Part shown: piece after piece, positions 51,664-59,998 of the stretch
Position numbering within the stretch: the stretch's first letter is position 1
Layout: each line of letters begins with the position of its first letter
Source: Roseateles noduli
GTDB taxonomy: Bacteria > Pseudomonadota > Gammaproteobacteria > Burkholderiales > Burkholderiaceae_C
DNA: 64,000 nt
Reading direction: 5' to 3'
Assembly (NCBI GenBank): GCA_002205125.1
Contig: NIOE01000003.1
Span: 186,001 to 250,000, forward strand
The notes under the pieces: generated by a model
The model's database searches: none
The model's input: only the letters and a program-made list of their open reading frames with translations
Told to the model about the DNA's origin: nothing
Program-made: the position numbers and the translations under genes

Positions 51664-53948
51664 GGCGTCAGCGTCTCCTCTCCAGCTTCCCTCGATCTGC
51701 GCTGCACGCGTCGCGTGATGCGTTCGCGCAGTCGCCATTGACCCGCGTCGGTCAGCATGCGGCCGGCCCAACGGTAGACGTTGAACTCGCGCACCGTCAT
51801 GCGCAGGCTGGCCATGCGCTCGCGCTGCTCCTGCGGCGGCATGAGCGCCGCGCGGTGCAGGGCGTCGGTGGTCTCTTCCACGTGGTACGGGTTGATGACC
51901 AGCGCCTCCTGCAACTCGCGCGCCGCGCCGGCGAAGCGGCTGAGGATCAGCACGCCTTGATCGTCGTCGCGCGCGGCGATGAACTCCTTGGAGACCAGGT
52001 TCATGCCGTCATGCAGGCTGGTCACCACGCACATGTGCGCGGCGCGGTAGAGCGTCATCAGCGCCGCATGGTCGTGGTGCTCGGCCAGCAGGACGACCGG
52101 CTTGTAGCCGGCGCCGCCGAAGCGCAGGTTGATGCGCTCGGTGACGCGATGGATGCGGTCCTGGAATTCGCGGTACTCCTCCAGCGCGTTGCGCGTCGGC
52201 GCCGCCACCTGCACGAGCACGAAGCGCCCCTGCCACTGCGGATGCTTCTCCAGCAGTCGCTCCACCGCGTGCAGCCGCTCCAGGATGCCCTTGGTGTAGT
52301 CGAAACGGTCCACGCCGACCGCCAGCACCGTGTCGGGCGCGAGCTTCAAGCGCTCGAACACCGAGGCGCGCGCGTCCGCCGGGGACAACCAGCCGGCGCG
52401 TTCCTCGTCGGTGGGCCAGGCGATCGAGATCGGGTAGCTCTGCACCAGCGTCGGCTCGTCCTGGTAGCTGATGGTCGAATGCTCGTGCTCGATGCGGGCC
52501 TCCAGGTAGCGGTCCACCGTCTCGGTGAAGTTCTTGCAGTGGAATCGGGTGTGGAAGCCCAGGATGGTGCTGCCCAGCATGCCCTGCAGCAGTTCGCGCC
52601 GCCACGGGCAGATGCCGAAGGACTCGGGGTTGGGCCAGGGGATGTGCCAGAAGGTGATGATGGTGGCCTTGGGCAGCTTCTCGCGGACCATGGCCGGCAG
52701 CAGGGCGAAGTGGTAGTCCTGCACCAGCACGACCGGGTCGTCGCCGCGCGCCTCGGCGACGACCGCGTCGGCGAAGCGCTGGTTCACGGCCTTGTACTGC
52801 GCCCAGTCCGACTCGCGGAACACCGGCCGCACGTGCGCCACGTGGCACAGCGGCCAGAGGCCTTCATTGGCGAAGCCCTGGTAGTAGCCGCGCTCTTCCT
52901 CTTCGCTCAGCCAGACGCGGCGCAGCAGGTAGTCCTGCGTGTCCGGCGGCACGGCGACGCGGTCGTGCGCGTCGACGACGTCCCGGTCCGCGCTGCCGCT
53001 GCCGTGCGCGATCCAGGTGCCCGAGCAGGCGCGCATGACGGGCTCGACCGCGGTGACCAGGCCGCTGGCGGGCCGGCTCACGGTGATGCCGTCCGGACCG
53101 CGCTGGTGGATGTAGGGCTCGCGGTTGGAGACCACGATCACCTGGTCGCCGCGCAGCTGCGTGCGCAGCAGGCTGCGCAGCCGCTCGGGGTCCCAGGGCG
53201 TGAGCGGACCGTGCTCGCGGTAGAGGTTGTCCTCGAGCTCGCGGATGTGCTGGCGGATCTCGACCTCCAGCGGCTGCAGCTCGGGCGGCGCCGTCTCGGG
53301 GCCGCCGCGGAAGCCGCCGGTGTTGAGCAGGGGCCGCACCAGCCCCTCGCCGCGCAGGATGGCGCGCATGCCGGAGACCCAGCCGCGCCAGCTCAGCTGC
53401 GCCACGATCATCGTGATGCCGGCGATCGCCAGGCCCAGCACGGTGATGAAGATGATCATGTAGCGCCGCGTGTCCAGGCTGCGCCGGTCGGGCAGGCTGA
53501 GGTCGTGCAGCAGCACGAGGCGCTCGGCGTCGGGCTGCCCGGGATTGACCGGGAACACGCCGATGTGGACGGCGCCGCTGGTCAGTTCCAGCCGGGGATC
53601 CTTCAGCGCGGCGCTGGCCTCGGCCTCCTTGCAGCTGAGCGAGCCCGGGAAGCCCTTGGTGCTCATGACCTGCGTGCCGTCGGGCGCGCACAGCGCGATG
53701 CCGACGAGGCGCTCGTCGAGCACGCCGCGTTCCAGCAGGTTGCGCAGGCGTTCGCGCTGGGCGCTGGGATCAATGTCGCTGATCGCGACGGACAGGGTCT
53801 TGGCGACCATCGCGCCGCGCAGGCTGAGGTCGCGCGAGAACCAGCGCAGCGTCATGCGGTCCAGCAGCGGCAGCGCCAGCAGCGCCGCAAGGGTCAGGGT
53901 GATCAGCAGCGGAACCAGGAAGCGGATCTGGAGGTGCAGCGACTTCAT
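51660..53948 (-). CDS. otsA: trehalose-6-phosphate synthase fused to a membrane sensor-like module
   Basis: A 762-residue protein. Residues about 269-735 are a GT20 synthase: VIVVSNREPYIHQRGPDGI, ARGDDPVVLVQDYHFALLP, TFWHIPWPNPESFGICPWRR, VGVDRFDYTKGI and ARDDDQGVLILSRFAGAARE. The first 250 residues are foreign to OtsA: TM1 (about 8-28), a periplasmic part of about 130 residues with a Cys pair region (ALCAPDG, SLSCKEA), TM2 (163-185) and a HAMP-like helix. This is the layout of a sensor kinase input. The enzyme would sit at the inner membrane and might sense envelope or osmotic cues. Coupled to otsB and to the upstream gene. Confidence 0.95.
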   Translation of the reverse strand: MKSLHLQIRFLVPLLITLTLAALLALPLLDRMTLRWFSRDLSLRGAMVAKTLSVAISDIDPSAQRERLRNLLERGVLDERLVGIALCAPDGTQVMSTKGFPGSLSCKEAEASAALKDPRLELTSGAVHIGVFPVNPGQPDAERLVLLHDLSLPDRRSLDTRRYMIIFITVLGLAIAGITMIVAQLSWRGWVSGMRAILRGEGLVRPLLNTGGFRGGPETAPPELQPLEVEIRQHIRELEDNLYREHGPLTPWDPERLRSLLRTQLRGDQVIVVSNREPYIHQRGPDGITVSRPASGLVTAVEPVMRACSGTWIAHGSGSADRDVVDAHDRVAVPPDTQDYLLRRVWLSEEEERGYYQGFANEGLWPLCHVAHVRPVFRESDWAQYKAVNQRFADAVVAEARGDDPVVLVQDYHFALLPAMVREKLPKATIITFWHIPWPNPESFGICPWRRELLQGMLGSTILGFHTRFHCKNFTETVDRYLEARIEHEHSTISYQDEPTLVQSYPISIAWPTDEERAGWLSPADARASVFERLKLAPDTVLAVGVDRFDYTKGILERLHAVERLLEKHPQWQGRFVLVQVAAPTRNALEEYREFQDRIHRVTERINLRFGGAGYKPVVLLAEHHDHAALMTLYRAAHMCVVTSLHDGMNLVSKEFIAARDDDQGVLILSRFAGAARELQEALVINPYHVEETTDALHRAALMPPQEQRERMASLRMTVREFNVYRWAGRMLTDAGQWRLRERITRRVQRRSREAGEETLTP

Positions 53949-54511
53949 GCCCGGCTCCCCGCGCGACGTGGCGCAGGGTCTGCGAGGAAGAAGTCGCCGT
54001 CGCCGTCGTCCGCATCCTCGTCGTCATCGTCGCCCTCGTCGGCGTCGATTGGATGCCCCTTGAGCGCGTGCATGCCGCCCAGCGCCAGTCCGGCCGCGAA
54101 GGCGCCGTAGACGAGGAGCAGGCTGGTGACCGACGGCGGCCGTGTGCCCGAGGCCGTGGCGCGCTTGTCGGCGCCGGGCGTGAGCACGCTGGGGGTCACG
54201 ACGCGGTCGACGCCCACGGCGACCGCCGTCAGCAGCAGCGCGTCGGTGACCGCGTTGCCGCGCGTGGGCCGGCGGCGCATCGCGCGCAGCCGGTCGTAGA
54301 GGGCGCCCCAGACGATGCCGGTGGCGGCGTGCAGCGCGATGTCGGCGGCGGAGGTCTTGAGCGGCGGACGGCCGACGCGGTACTCGGAACGACCGACCAG
54401 ATGCGCATGGTCGGACCGGCTGCCGCGCAACAGCGCCAGCCCTGAGAACAGGCTGGCCAACACGCCGTCGGCGCATGCCCGGCGCAGCGCCGGGAGCAGC
54501 AATGCATTCAA
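53945..54511 (-). CDS. membrane protein at the head of the otsAB operon
   Basis: A 188-residue protein starting at TTG (54511), 5 bp after CAGGAG; a second TTG lies at 54502 and no in-frame ATG is suitable. Three or four hydrophobic segments (LASLFSGLALL, ALHAATGIVWGALYDRLRAM, TDALLLTAVAVGVDRVV, SLLLVYGAFAAGLALGGMHA) precede an acidic tail (DEGDDDDEDADDGDGDF). Family not recognised. Its TGA overlaps the otsA ATG. The sigma-54-type promoter at 54553-54566 lies 41 bp upstream, so all three genes should be induced together. Confidence 0.75.
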   Translation of the reverse strand: MNALLLPALRRACADGVLASLFSGLALLRGSRSDHAHLVGRSEYRVGRPPLKTSAADIALHAATGIVWGALYDRLRAMRRRPTRGNAVTDALLLTAVAVGVDRVVTPSVLTPGADKRATASGTRPPSVTSLLLVYGAFAAGLALGGMHALKGHPIDADEGDDDDEDADDGDGDFFLADPAPRRAGSRA

Positions 54512-54552
54512 AGGCGACTCCTGTGACAGAGGGAAACAAGCCCCTGAAGATG

Positions 54553-54566
54553 GCAATTGCCGTGCC
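54553..54566 (-). promoter_or_regulatory. sigma-54-type promoter of the otsAB operon
   Basis: Minus strand GGCACGGCAATTGC followed by CAT, identical over 17 bases to the response-regulator promoter at 36552-36568. It places trehalose synthesis in the sigma-54-type regulon. Confidence 0.82.
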
Positions 54567-54657
54567 GCCCAAGGCCGGTGCGGGTCGGCATGCGCCCCGG
54601 GGGCACGGCGCGGCCCGCCCGGACGGCCAGGACGACCTGGACTGCCTGGCTCCAGCT

Positions 54658-54870
54658 TCAGTTCACGGCCGTCGGCGGCGGCATGTAGGGCGGTTCGCGC
54701 ACGGGCACCGGGTTCTCGCCGGGAATGGGCGGGTCGATGACGCCGGGCGGATCGTCGCCGGGCTCGGGCGTGGGGCCGTGCGGCGGCGGCGGAACGAAGG
54801 GGACTTCGTTCGGATGCGGCGGGTTCGGCGGCACCGTGTGGGCCTCGAAGGGGAGGGGCAGTTGGTACAT
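54658..54870 (-). CDS. 70-residue proline-rich protein
   Basis: A 70-residue protein made of Pro, Glu, Asp and His with little else (PFVPPPPHGPTPEPGDDPPG, then VIDPPIPGENPVPVREPPY). No domain is known to me. The ATG at 54870 has a GGAA site and a sigma-54-type promoter at 54898-54911; these, more than the sequence itself, argue that it is a real gene. It might be a disordered stress protein. Confidence 0.65.
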   Translation of the reverse strand: MYQLPLPFEAHTVPPNPPHPNEVPFVPPPPHGPTPEPGDDPPGVIDPPIPGENPVPVREPPYMPPPTAVN

Positions 54871-54897
54871 GGCGTTCCTTGTGTCGCGGGACGCCTT

Positions 54898-54911
54898 GCA
54901 AGCGACGCGCC
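54898..54911 (-). promoter_or_regulatory. sigma-54-type promoter of the proline-rich protein gene
   Basis: Minus strand GGCGCGTCGCTTGC followed by AA, so the -12 half is the consensus TTGCA. Predicted leader about 16 nt. Confidence 0.68.
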
Positions 54912-55038
54912 TGACAGGGGGAGGGGCGGCGACCAGCGTCGTTGACCGGCCTCGTGCGCTTCCTCCCGATTGAGGCGCGCGACCGGACGTTCTGTCGGCA
55001 AGCGCTGCCGAAGCGGACGTCGTGACCGCCGCGGGGGC

Positions 55039-55052
55039 GGCACCGCGTTTGC
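55039..55052 (+). promoter_or_regulatory. sigma-54-type promoter of the hemerythrin operon
   Basis: GGCACCGCGTTTGC followed by C, with exact spacing. Upstream at 54983-54998 is CCGGACGTTCTGTCGG, an imperfect relative of the dyads near 31.8 kb. Leader about 29 nt. Confidence 0.78.
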
Positions 55053-55092
55053 CGGATCACGATGAACACAGGTGTCCCAGGAGTTCCGCCTC

Positions 55093-55341
55093 ATGAACGA
55101 CCCGGCCTTCGAGACGTTCCGCCGCGCAGTGCTGGCGGCCTCGCCCAAGCCCGATCAACCGCGACGCGCCGACGAGGAGCGTCCCGCGGAGCCGCCCGCG
55201 CCCGGACCGGACCAGGCGCCGCACGAACATCCCGACGATCCGGGCGTGCATCCGGACGGGCCGAAGCGCTATCACGACGATCACGCCGCGCCGGCGCGCC
55301 AGCAGCTGGATCGGCAGGTGGCGCAAGGAGAACCCGCATGA
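55093..55341 (+). CDS. small acidic Pro/Asp/His-rich protein
   Basis: An 82-residue protein, short N-terminal helix (FETFRRAVLAASPK) followed by a disordered Pro/Asp/His-rich body (HEHPDDPGVHPDGPKRYHDD). CAGGAG lies 9 bp before the ATG at 55093; an in-frame GTG at 55072 is less likely. Its TGA overlaps the hemerythrin ATG (ATGA). His/Asp-rich sequence could bind metal, which would suit the hemerythrin partner (speculation). Confidence 0.7.
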   Translation: MNDPAFETFRRAVLAASPKPDQPRRADEERPAEPPAPGPDQAPHEHPDDPGVHPDGPKRYHDDHAAPARQQLDRQVAQGEPA

Positions 55342-55901
55342 GGTCGCACGTCCTGCCGCAGACCGATTTCCGCGCGGACCTGATGGCGCGCGACGAGGTG
55401 GTGGCGCTGCTGGTCGACGACCATCAGCGCGCGCAGCACGCCTTCCACCAGTTCGACCGGCTCTGGGCGCTGGGGGACCATGAATCCTGCGAAGCGCTGG
55501 TGCGCCGCACCTGCGCGCTGCTGACCGTGCATGCGACGCTGGAGGAAGAACTGTTCTATCCGGCGGTGCGCAAATGCCCGGAGGTCGGCGCCGTCGAGCG
55601 CCGTCTCATCAACGAGGCCGAGATCGAGCACCTGGTCGTGCGCATCCTGATGTCGCAGCTGCGTCGCATGGGCGCGGACGACACGCAGTTCGCGCCGCTG
55701 GTCGGGGTGCTGGGCCGCTACGTCACCCATCACGCGCAGGACGTGGAACAGGGCATCCTGCCGCGGCTCACGCATGCGTCGTCGGTGGACTGGCGCGCGC
55801 TGTCCGGCGCGCTGCGCCGCCGCCGCGACGAACTCGACCGCCAGTGGCGCGACGAGCTCAGCCAGGAGAGCCGGGAGTACGAGCGTCAGCAGGACGCGTG
55901 A
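55338..55901 (+). CDS. hemerythrin HHE-domain protein
   Basis: A 187-residue protein with the di-iron hemerythrin ligands: VALLVDDHQRAQHAFHQFDR (first His), TVHATLEEELFYPAV (HxxxE), NEAEIEHLVVRILMSQL and GRYVTHHAQDVEQGILPRL (HxxxE). It binds oxygen, NO or iron in the cytoplasm; exact role unknown. Coupled to the small acidic gene upstream and controlled from the sigma-54-type promoter at 55039. Its last 44 bp overlap the end of the convergent hipA-like gene. Confidence 0.93.
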   Translation: MRSHVLPQTDFRADLMARDEVVALLVDDHQRAQHAFHQFDRLWALGDHESCEALVRRTCALLTVHATLEEELFYPAVRKCPEVGAVERRLINEAEIEHLVVRILMSQLRRMGADDTQFAPLVGVLGRYVTHHAQDVEQGILPRLTHASSVDWRALSGALRRRRDELDRQWRDELSQESREYERQQDA

Positions 55902-57363
55902 GTGGGGATGAAGCCGGTTCCGCGGCCCGATCAGCCGCCCGTTCTGCGGCTCGTCCTGCAGCTCGTCCTGCAGCTCGTTCCGCGCGGCGTGCCAGCGACG
56001 CCACCAGCGGATGCGCAGTGAACTGCGTGAGCAGGCGCGCCTTCTGCTGATCGGTCAGGGTCGACGCGTCGATCATCGCGGGCCAGGTGGCGAAAGCCGC
56101 CTTCACGCAGCGCGTGATGGCCGTCTCCGCCGGCTTGACGGGGATCCTCAGGCGATCGCAGAAGACCTGCAGCAGGGCCGGGGACATCGACTGCCGCAGG
56201 AGGGGCGCGTCACCGGCGTCCGTCGCGGCGGTGCGTCGCGGCAGGAGGTGGGGCGGCACGATGTGGAGCGCATGCCCGCGCAGCCGGTGGAACACCGCAT
56301 AGGCCACCAGGTCGTAGGCGGGCGACAGCGTCGGGGTGACGCCGTCGAGGTAGCGCACGCCGATGTTCTTCAGGTGCATGTCGGCGTTGCCGATCAACTC
56401 GTTGACGACGATGCGCCGCAGCAGTTCGTGCACCGCCGGCTCGCCCATGGAGGGCTCGGTCATGAGCACCGCCGCGAGGTCGAGGTAGCTGAGCCGCGCG
56501 CCGTCCGGCCCGCGACCGTACTTGTCCTCCGGCGAGCAGCCCAGGATCTGCGCGAAATCCTCGACATGGATGCGCCCCGCCGGCGACCGGTCGAAACGCG
56601 TCACGGCCAGGAAGTTCGTCCGTGCCGTCGCGTCGCCCAGTTCGTAGCCGTGCTGCAGGCCCAGCCGTTCCAGCGGTTCCAGCACGGCCTCGCAGGTGTC
56701 CACGCCGGCCGCGCGCGCCAGCCGCAGGCTCAGGTCCTCGACCTCGGGCAGCAGCGGCTGGCCCACCACCGGCAGCTTGGCGATGATGTGGGTGTCGTGG
56801 TCCTTGGTGCGGCCGACGTAGCGCTCGCCCTCGCGGATGACGCCGAGCTTCGGTTGCACGCCCGACAGCGAGACGCCTTCCTCGAGCGGGTCCGCGGTGA
56901 CCGACATCTCCAGCGCGTCCTGGCCCTGCGTGACGTAACGCGCGAGTTCCTCACGCGTCAGCTCGATGGGGAGCGCATGGACGTTGCCGGGCAGGTCCTT
57001 GCCGCAAGCCGCGAGCATCTCGAAATGGTCGTTGGGCGCGCAGTCGCGCAGTTCGGCGACGTGGTGGCGGAACACGCCCTCGGGCAGCAGGTTCTGGAAG
57101 AAGCCGGGCAGCATCCAGCCGGCGGACGGGGAGTGGCGGCCGTTGAAGCTGACCGAGCGGATGTCGCGCCACAAGGCGGCCTGCGCCTCGGGCGTCGCCG
57201 CCCGCATGGACAGCGACAAGGTCGGTACGGCCGGACCCGCGCGTGTCATCAGGTCTTCGTCGGCCACGAACCGGTTGATGACCGTGTCGTCGTTCAAGGC
57301 GTACTGGAACAGCACGCCCAGACGCAGCGCGCCCAGATGGATGGCCAGCACCTTCACGTTCAT
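55858..57363 (-). CDS. HipA-like kinase toxin
   Basis: A 501-residue HipA-family Ser/Thr kinase. Couplet N-domain, then SLSGVQPKLGVIREG (165-173 core), catalytic loop NELIGNADMHLKNIG (D328) and metal-binding LSPAYDLV (D351). HipA of E. coli phosphorylates glutamyl-tRNA synthetase and induces persistence; the target here is unknown. The C-terminus carries an Ala/Arg repeat (ERAAGRAAGRAAERAADRAA) encoded by 12-bp tandem DNA, then a Pro/Ser end, not part of the family. Its ATG overlaps the HipB-like gene by 4 bp. It is convergent with hemerythrin. Confidence 0.92.
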   Translation of the reverse strand: MNVKVLAIHLGALRLGVLFQYALNDDTVINRFVADEDLMTRAGPAVPTLSLSMRAATPEAQAALWRDIRSVSFNGRHSPSAGWMLPGFFQNLLPEGVFRHHVAELRDCAPNDHFEMLAACGKDLPGNVHALPIELTREELARYVTQGQDALEMSVTADPLEEGVSLSGVQPKLGVIREGERYVGRTKDHDTHIIAKLPVVGQPLLPEVEDLSLRLARAAGVDTCEAVLEPLERLGLQHGYELGDATARTNFLAVTRFDRSPAGRIHVEDFAQILGCSPEDKYGRGPDGARLSYLDLAAVLMTEPSMGEPAVHELLRRIVVNELIGNADMHLKNIGVRYLDGVTPTLSPAYDLVAYAVFHRLRGHALHIVPPHLLPRRTAATDAGDAPLLRQSMSPALLQVFCDRLRIPVKPAETAITRCVKAAFATWPAMIDASTLTDQQKARLLTQFTAHPLVASLARRAERAAGRAAGRAAERAADRAAEPASSPLTRPADARTPGSPG

Positions 57364-57686
57364 GAGCGTTCCTTGCCGGCGGCGCGGGCATCCTGCCGCG
57401 CATGCAAGGCCTCCAGGGCCTCGGTGACCACGGAACGCACCGGCGGGCCGACGGCGTCCCCCGCGGCGACCGCCCGGGCGGCGCCCTTGGGCACCAGCAC
57501 CAGCTCCAGCCCCAGTTGATGGGCCACGGTCATCAAGGTGGAGACACGGAAGTCCTCCTGACCGCTGAGCACGTGCGTGAGCGTGCGGGCCGAGATGCCC
57601 GCCGTGTCGGCCAGACGCGCCTGCGTCAGCCCGTTGCGACGGGCGGTGTCACGGAGGATGCCGGAGATCTCAGGAAGTGTGAGCAT
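57360..57686 (-). CDS. HipB-like XRE antitoxin
   Basis: A 108-residue XRE protein with the helix-turn-helix at about 15-65 (NGLTQARLADTAGISARTLT, HVLSGQEDFRVSTLMTVAHQ). It should repress the operon and bind the HipA-like kinase. The ATG at 57686 is followed on the same strand by the kinase gene with a 4-bp overlap. An AT-rich array of operator-like repeats begins 4 bp upstream of its start. Confidence 0.92.
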   Translation of the reverse strand: MLTLPEISGILRDTARRNGLTQARLADTAGISARTLTHVLSGQEDFRVSTLMTVAHQLGLELVLVPKGAARAVAAGDAVGPPVRSVVTEALEALHARQDARAAGKERS

Positions 57687-57689
57687 GGC

Positions 57690-57760
57690 AATAAAGTTCC
57701 AATTCGTCCTGAAACAGTACTTTATTGCTGATTTCAGGTCAAGTGAATTGGAAATAAAGT
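57690..57760. promoter_or_regulatory. hipBA-type operator array
   Basis: AATAAAGT occurs at 57690-57697 and 57753-57760 and inverted (ACTTTATT) at 57719-57726. A longer inverted pair, TTCCAATTC at 57697-57705 and GAATTGGAA at 57745-57753, adjoins the outer copies. The stretch is strikingly AT-rich. Multiple spaced sites before hipB fit cooperative binding by the HipB-like protein. Confidence 0.7.
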
Positions 57761-57782
57761 GCCATATCCATCAAGTATGGAA

Positions 57783-58400
57783 CTATGTTGCCACGTCGGC
57801 ACGGGGCGCCGGGGACGACAGCCATCTCTCTCGGACCCGGTCCGCTGCGCGGGCATGCGCTCTTTTCTTGCGGACGCCGCGCCAGCAGGCGGCGGGCAGG
57901 CAGGCCGTCAGTCGCGCCAGCAGCCGTCCCGGCAGCGACGTCCGGGCGGCCAGCTTGTTCGCGGCCCACACCGCGCGCAGTTCGTCCAGCAGCCGGTTCA
58001 CGGCCTCGGCCTCGGCCTCGGTCTGGGCCTGGGCCTGGGTCTCGGCTTGCCGCCGCCCGGTCCGGCGACGGCTGTGCCTGTCGAGGAAGGCCCACGCCGC
58101 ATCCAGGAACGCGGTCACGGACTCTCCGGTGGCGGGGCGGCCAGCCCGGCACCATGCCCGATGTTTCGCCTGGACCCCGGCCAGCGTGATCGGTGCCGGA
58201 GGCCGGAGGCCGCTGCGAGTCGGCGGTCCGCGAAGGGCCTGGCGTATCCGGGCGCCCAAGCGGGAGAGGAAGTGTTGCTGCTGACGGTCGTACGGCGTCC
58301 GGGCCGCCGCGGATGCCGCCGTGCCGTCTTGGGGAAAGTCGGCGTCGCGGACATCGTTGGCTGGGGGCCGGAGCAGCGGGAACAGGGGAGGGAGGGACAT
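57783..58400 (-). CDS. unrecognised basic protein with Gln/Ala/Glu repeat
   Basis: A 205-residue, strongly basic protein. N-terminal MSLPPLFPLLRPPANDV, a helical part (QQHFLSRLGARIRQALRGPP, AFLDAAWAFLDRHSRRR), a short repeat (ETQAQAQTEAEAEA), another helix (NRLLDELRAVWAANKL), and an Arg-rich end. No signal, membrane helix or family signature. It lies between the hipB-like promoter and the sugar dehydrogenase; no sigma-54-type promoter precedes it. Could be an effector or a nucleic-acid-binding protein; not assignable. Confidence 0.55.
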   Translation of the reverse strand: MSLPPLFPLLRPPANDVRDADFPQDGTAASAAARTPYDRQQQHFLSRLGARIRQALRGPPTRSGLRPPAPITLAGVQAKHRAWCRAGRPATGESVTAFLDAAWAFLDRHSRRRTGRRQAETQAQAQTEAEAEAVNRLLDELRAVWAANKLAARTSLPGRLLARLTACLPAACWRGVRKKRAHARAADRVRERWLSSPAPRADVAT

Positions 58401-58489
58401 GGTGAGGATCGGCTTGCCCGTCGCCGACCCGAACGGGTTGTCGCGAGGGCCTGCCGGACTCTGTCGATCCCCCGGCCGTCCGGTTCGTC

Positions 58490-59947
58490 TCAGCGCGACG
58501 CCGGCGTGCTGGCCGCGCCCGCCGCCGCCGGGAAGGCCGACTGCGGTCCCGCAGCGCCCGTCGCGGTGACGCGCCAGATCACGTTGCCGACGTCGTCGGC
58601 CACCAGCAGCGCGCCCTGGCGGTCGAGCGCGACGCCGACCGGCCGGCCCATCGCCTGGCCCTGGGCATCGAGGAAGCCGGTCACCACGTCGACCGGCAGG
58701 CCGCTGGGCTTGGCACCCACGAAGGGCACGAACACGACCTTGTAGCCTGCCGGGACCTTGCGATTCCACGAGCCGTGCTGGCCGATGAACATGCCGTGTG
58801 CGAAGTCCTGCGTCAGCTTGTTGCCGTCCGACGAGGCCAGCCCCAGCGAAGCGGTGTGCGCGCCCACCGCGAAGTCGGGCACCAGCGCCTTCTCGACGAG
58901 CTCGGGCCGCTGCGGCTTGACGCGCTCGTCGACGTGGTTGCCATACCAGCTGTACGGCCAGCCGTAGAAGCCGCCGTCCTGGACGGAGGTGATGTAGTCG
59001 GGGACCAGATCGTCGCCGAGTTCGTCGCGCTCGTTCACCGCCACCCACAGCGCCTTGCTGGTGGGCTCCCACGCCAGGCCGACCGGGTTGCGCAGGCCCG
59101 AGGCGAACACCCGCGTCGAGCCGCTCTGCAGGTCGACCTCCAGGATCGCGGCGCGGCGCTGCTCGTTCTCGATGCCGTTCTCGGCGACGTTGCTGTTGGA
59201 GCCGATGCCGGCATACAGCTTGGTGCCTTCCGCGTTGGCGATCAGGCTCTTGGTCCAGTGGTGGTTGATCGAGCCGCCGGGCAGGTCCGCCACCTTCGTG
59301 GGCTTGCCGGCGAGCTTGGTCTGCCCCGTCGCATAGGGGAAGCGCACGATCGCGTCGGTGTTGGCGATGTAGAAGCTGTTGCCCACCAGCGCCATGCCGA
59401 ACGGCGAGTTCAGGCCCTCCGCGAACGCGAAGCGCTGGTCCGCGACGCCGTCGCCGTTGGTGTCGCGCAGCAGGGTGATGCGGTTGGCGCTCTTGGGCCC
59501 GGCGCCGGCCTTCTTCTGGAACTGCTTGGTGATCCAGGCCTTGGGGCCCTTGCCGTCGTCGGGGCGCACCGGCGCGTTGGTCTCGGCGATCAGCACGTCG
59601 CCGTTGGGCAGCACGTAGAGCCAGCGCGGATGGTCGAGCTTGTCGGCAAAGCGCGTCACCGTCAGGCCGGCCGCGGCCTGCGGTTTCGCGCCGGACGGCC
59701 AGCCGACGGCCTTGGCGACGTTGATGGTCGGCACCAGCGACTTCTGCGGCTCGGGCAGCGCGGGGTTGGGGCCGTAGCCGGGCGGCGTCGCAGGTTGGGC
59801 CTCGAGCGCGAGTGCCGGATACGAGCACGCAGCCAGGGCGCTCAGCGCGACGACGGCGCCCGCGATGCGGGTGATCCGGCGGGCGCGAAGGGAAGGGCGC
59901 GGGGCAGGGCTCGCGGACAGGGGGCGGGCGGGCATCTTCTTGTTCAT
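58490..59947 (-). CDS. PQQ-dependent sugar (sorbosone/glucose) dehydrogenase-like lipoprotein
   Basis: A 485-residue six-bladed propeller of the soluble glucose/L-sorbosone dehydrogenase family. The N-terminus has a signal with a lipobox-like ALAACS, then FADKLDHPRWLYVLPNGDVL, LRDTNGDGVADQRFAFAEGL, SINHHWTKSLIANAEGTKLY, FASGLRNPVGLAWEP and HTASLGLASSDG. The conserved His and Arg residues that hold PQQ are in place. It probably oxidises aldose sugars in the periplasm. A sigma-54-type promoter at 60002-60015 precedes it. Confidence 0.9.
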   Translation of the reverse strand: MNKKMPARPLSASPAPRPSLRARRITRIAGAVVALSALAACSYPALALEAQPATPPGYGPNPALPEPQKSLVPTINVAKAVGWPSGAKPQAAAGLTVTRFADKLDHPRWLYVLPNGDVLIAETNAPVRPDDGKGPKAWITKQFQKKAGAGPKSANRITLLRDTNGDGVADQRFAFAEGLNSPFGMALVGNSFYIANTDAIVRFPYATGQTKLAGKPTKVADLPGGSINHHWTKSLIANAEGTKLYAGIGSNSNVAENGIENEQRRAAILEVDLQSGSTRVFASGLRNPVGLAWEPTSKALWVAVNERDELGDDLVPDYITSVQDGGFYGWPYSWYGNHVDERVKPQRPELVEKALVPDFAVGAHTASLGLASSDGNKLTQDFAHGMFIGQHGSWNRKVPAGYKVVFVPFVGAKPSGLPVDVVTGFLDAQGQAMGRPVGVALDRQGALLVADDVGNVIWRVTATGAAGPQSAFPAAAGAASTPASR

Positions 59948-59998
59948 CGGCTTCTCCGTCGAAGGGCCGCCCCGGTCGGGGCGGCGGCAGCCGGCAGG

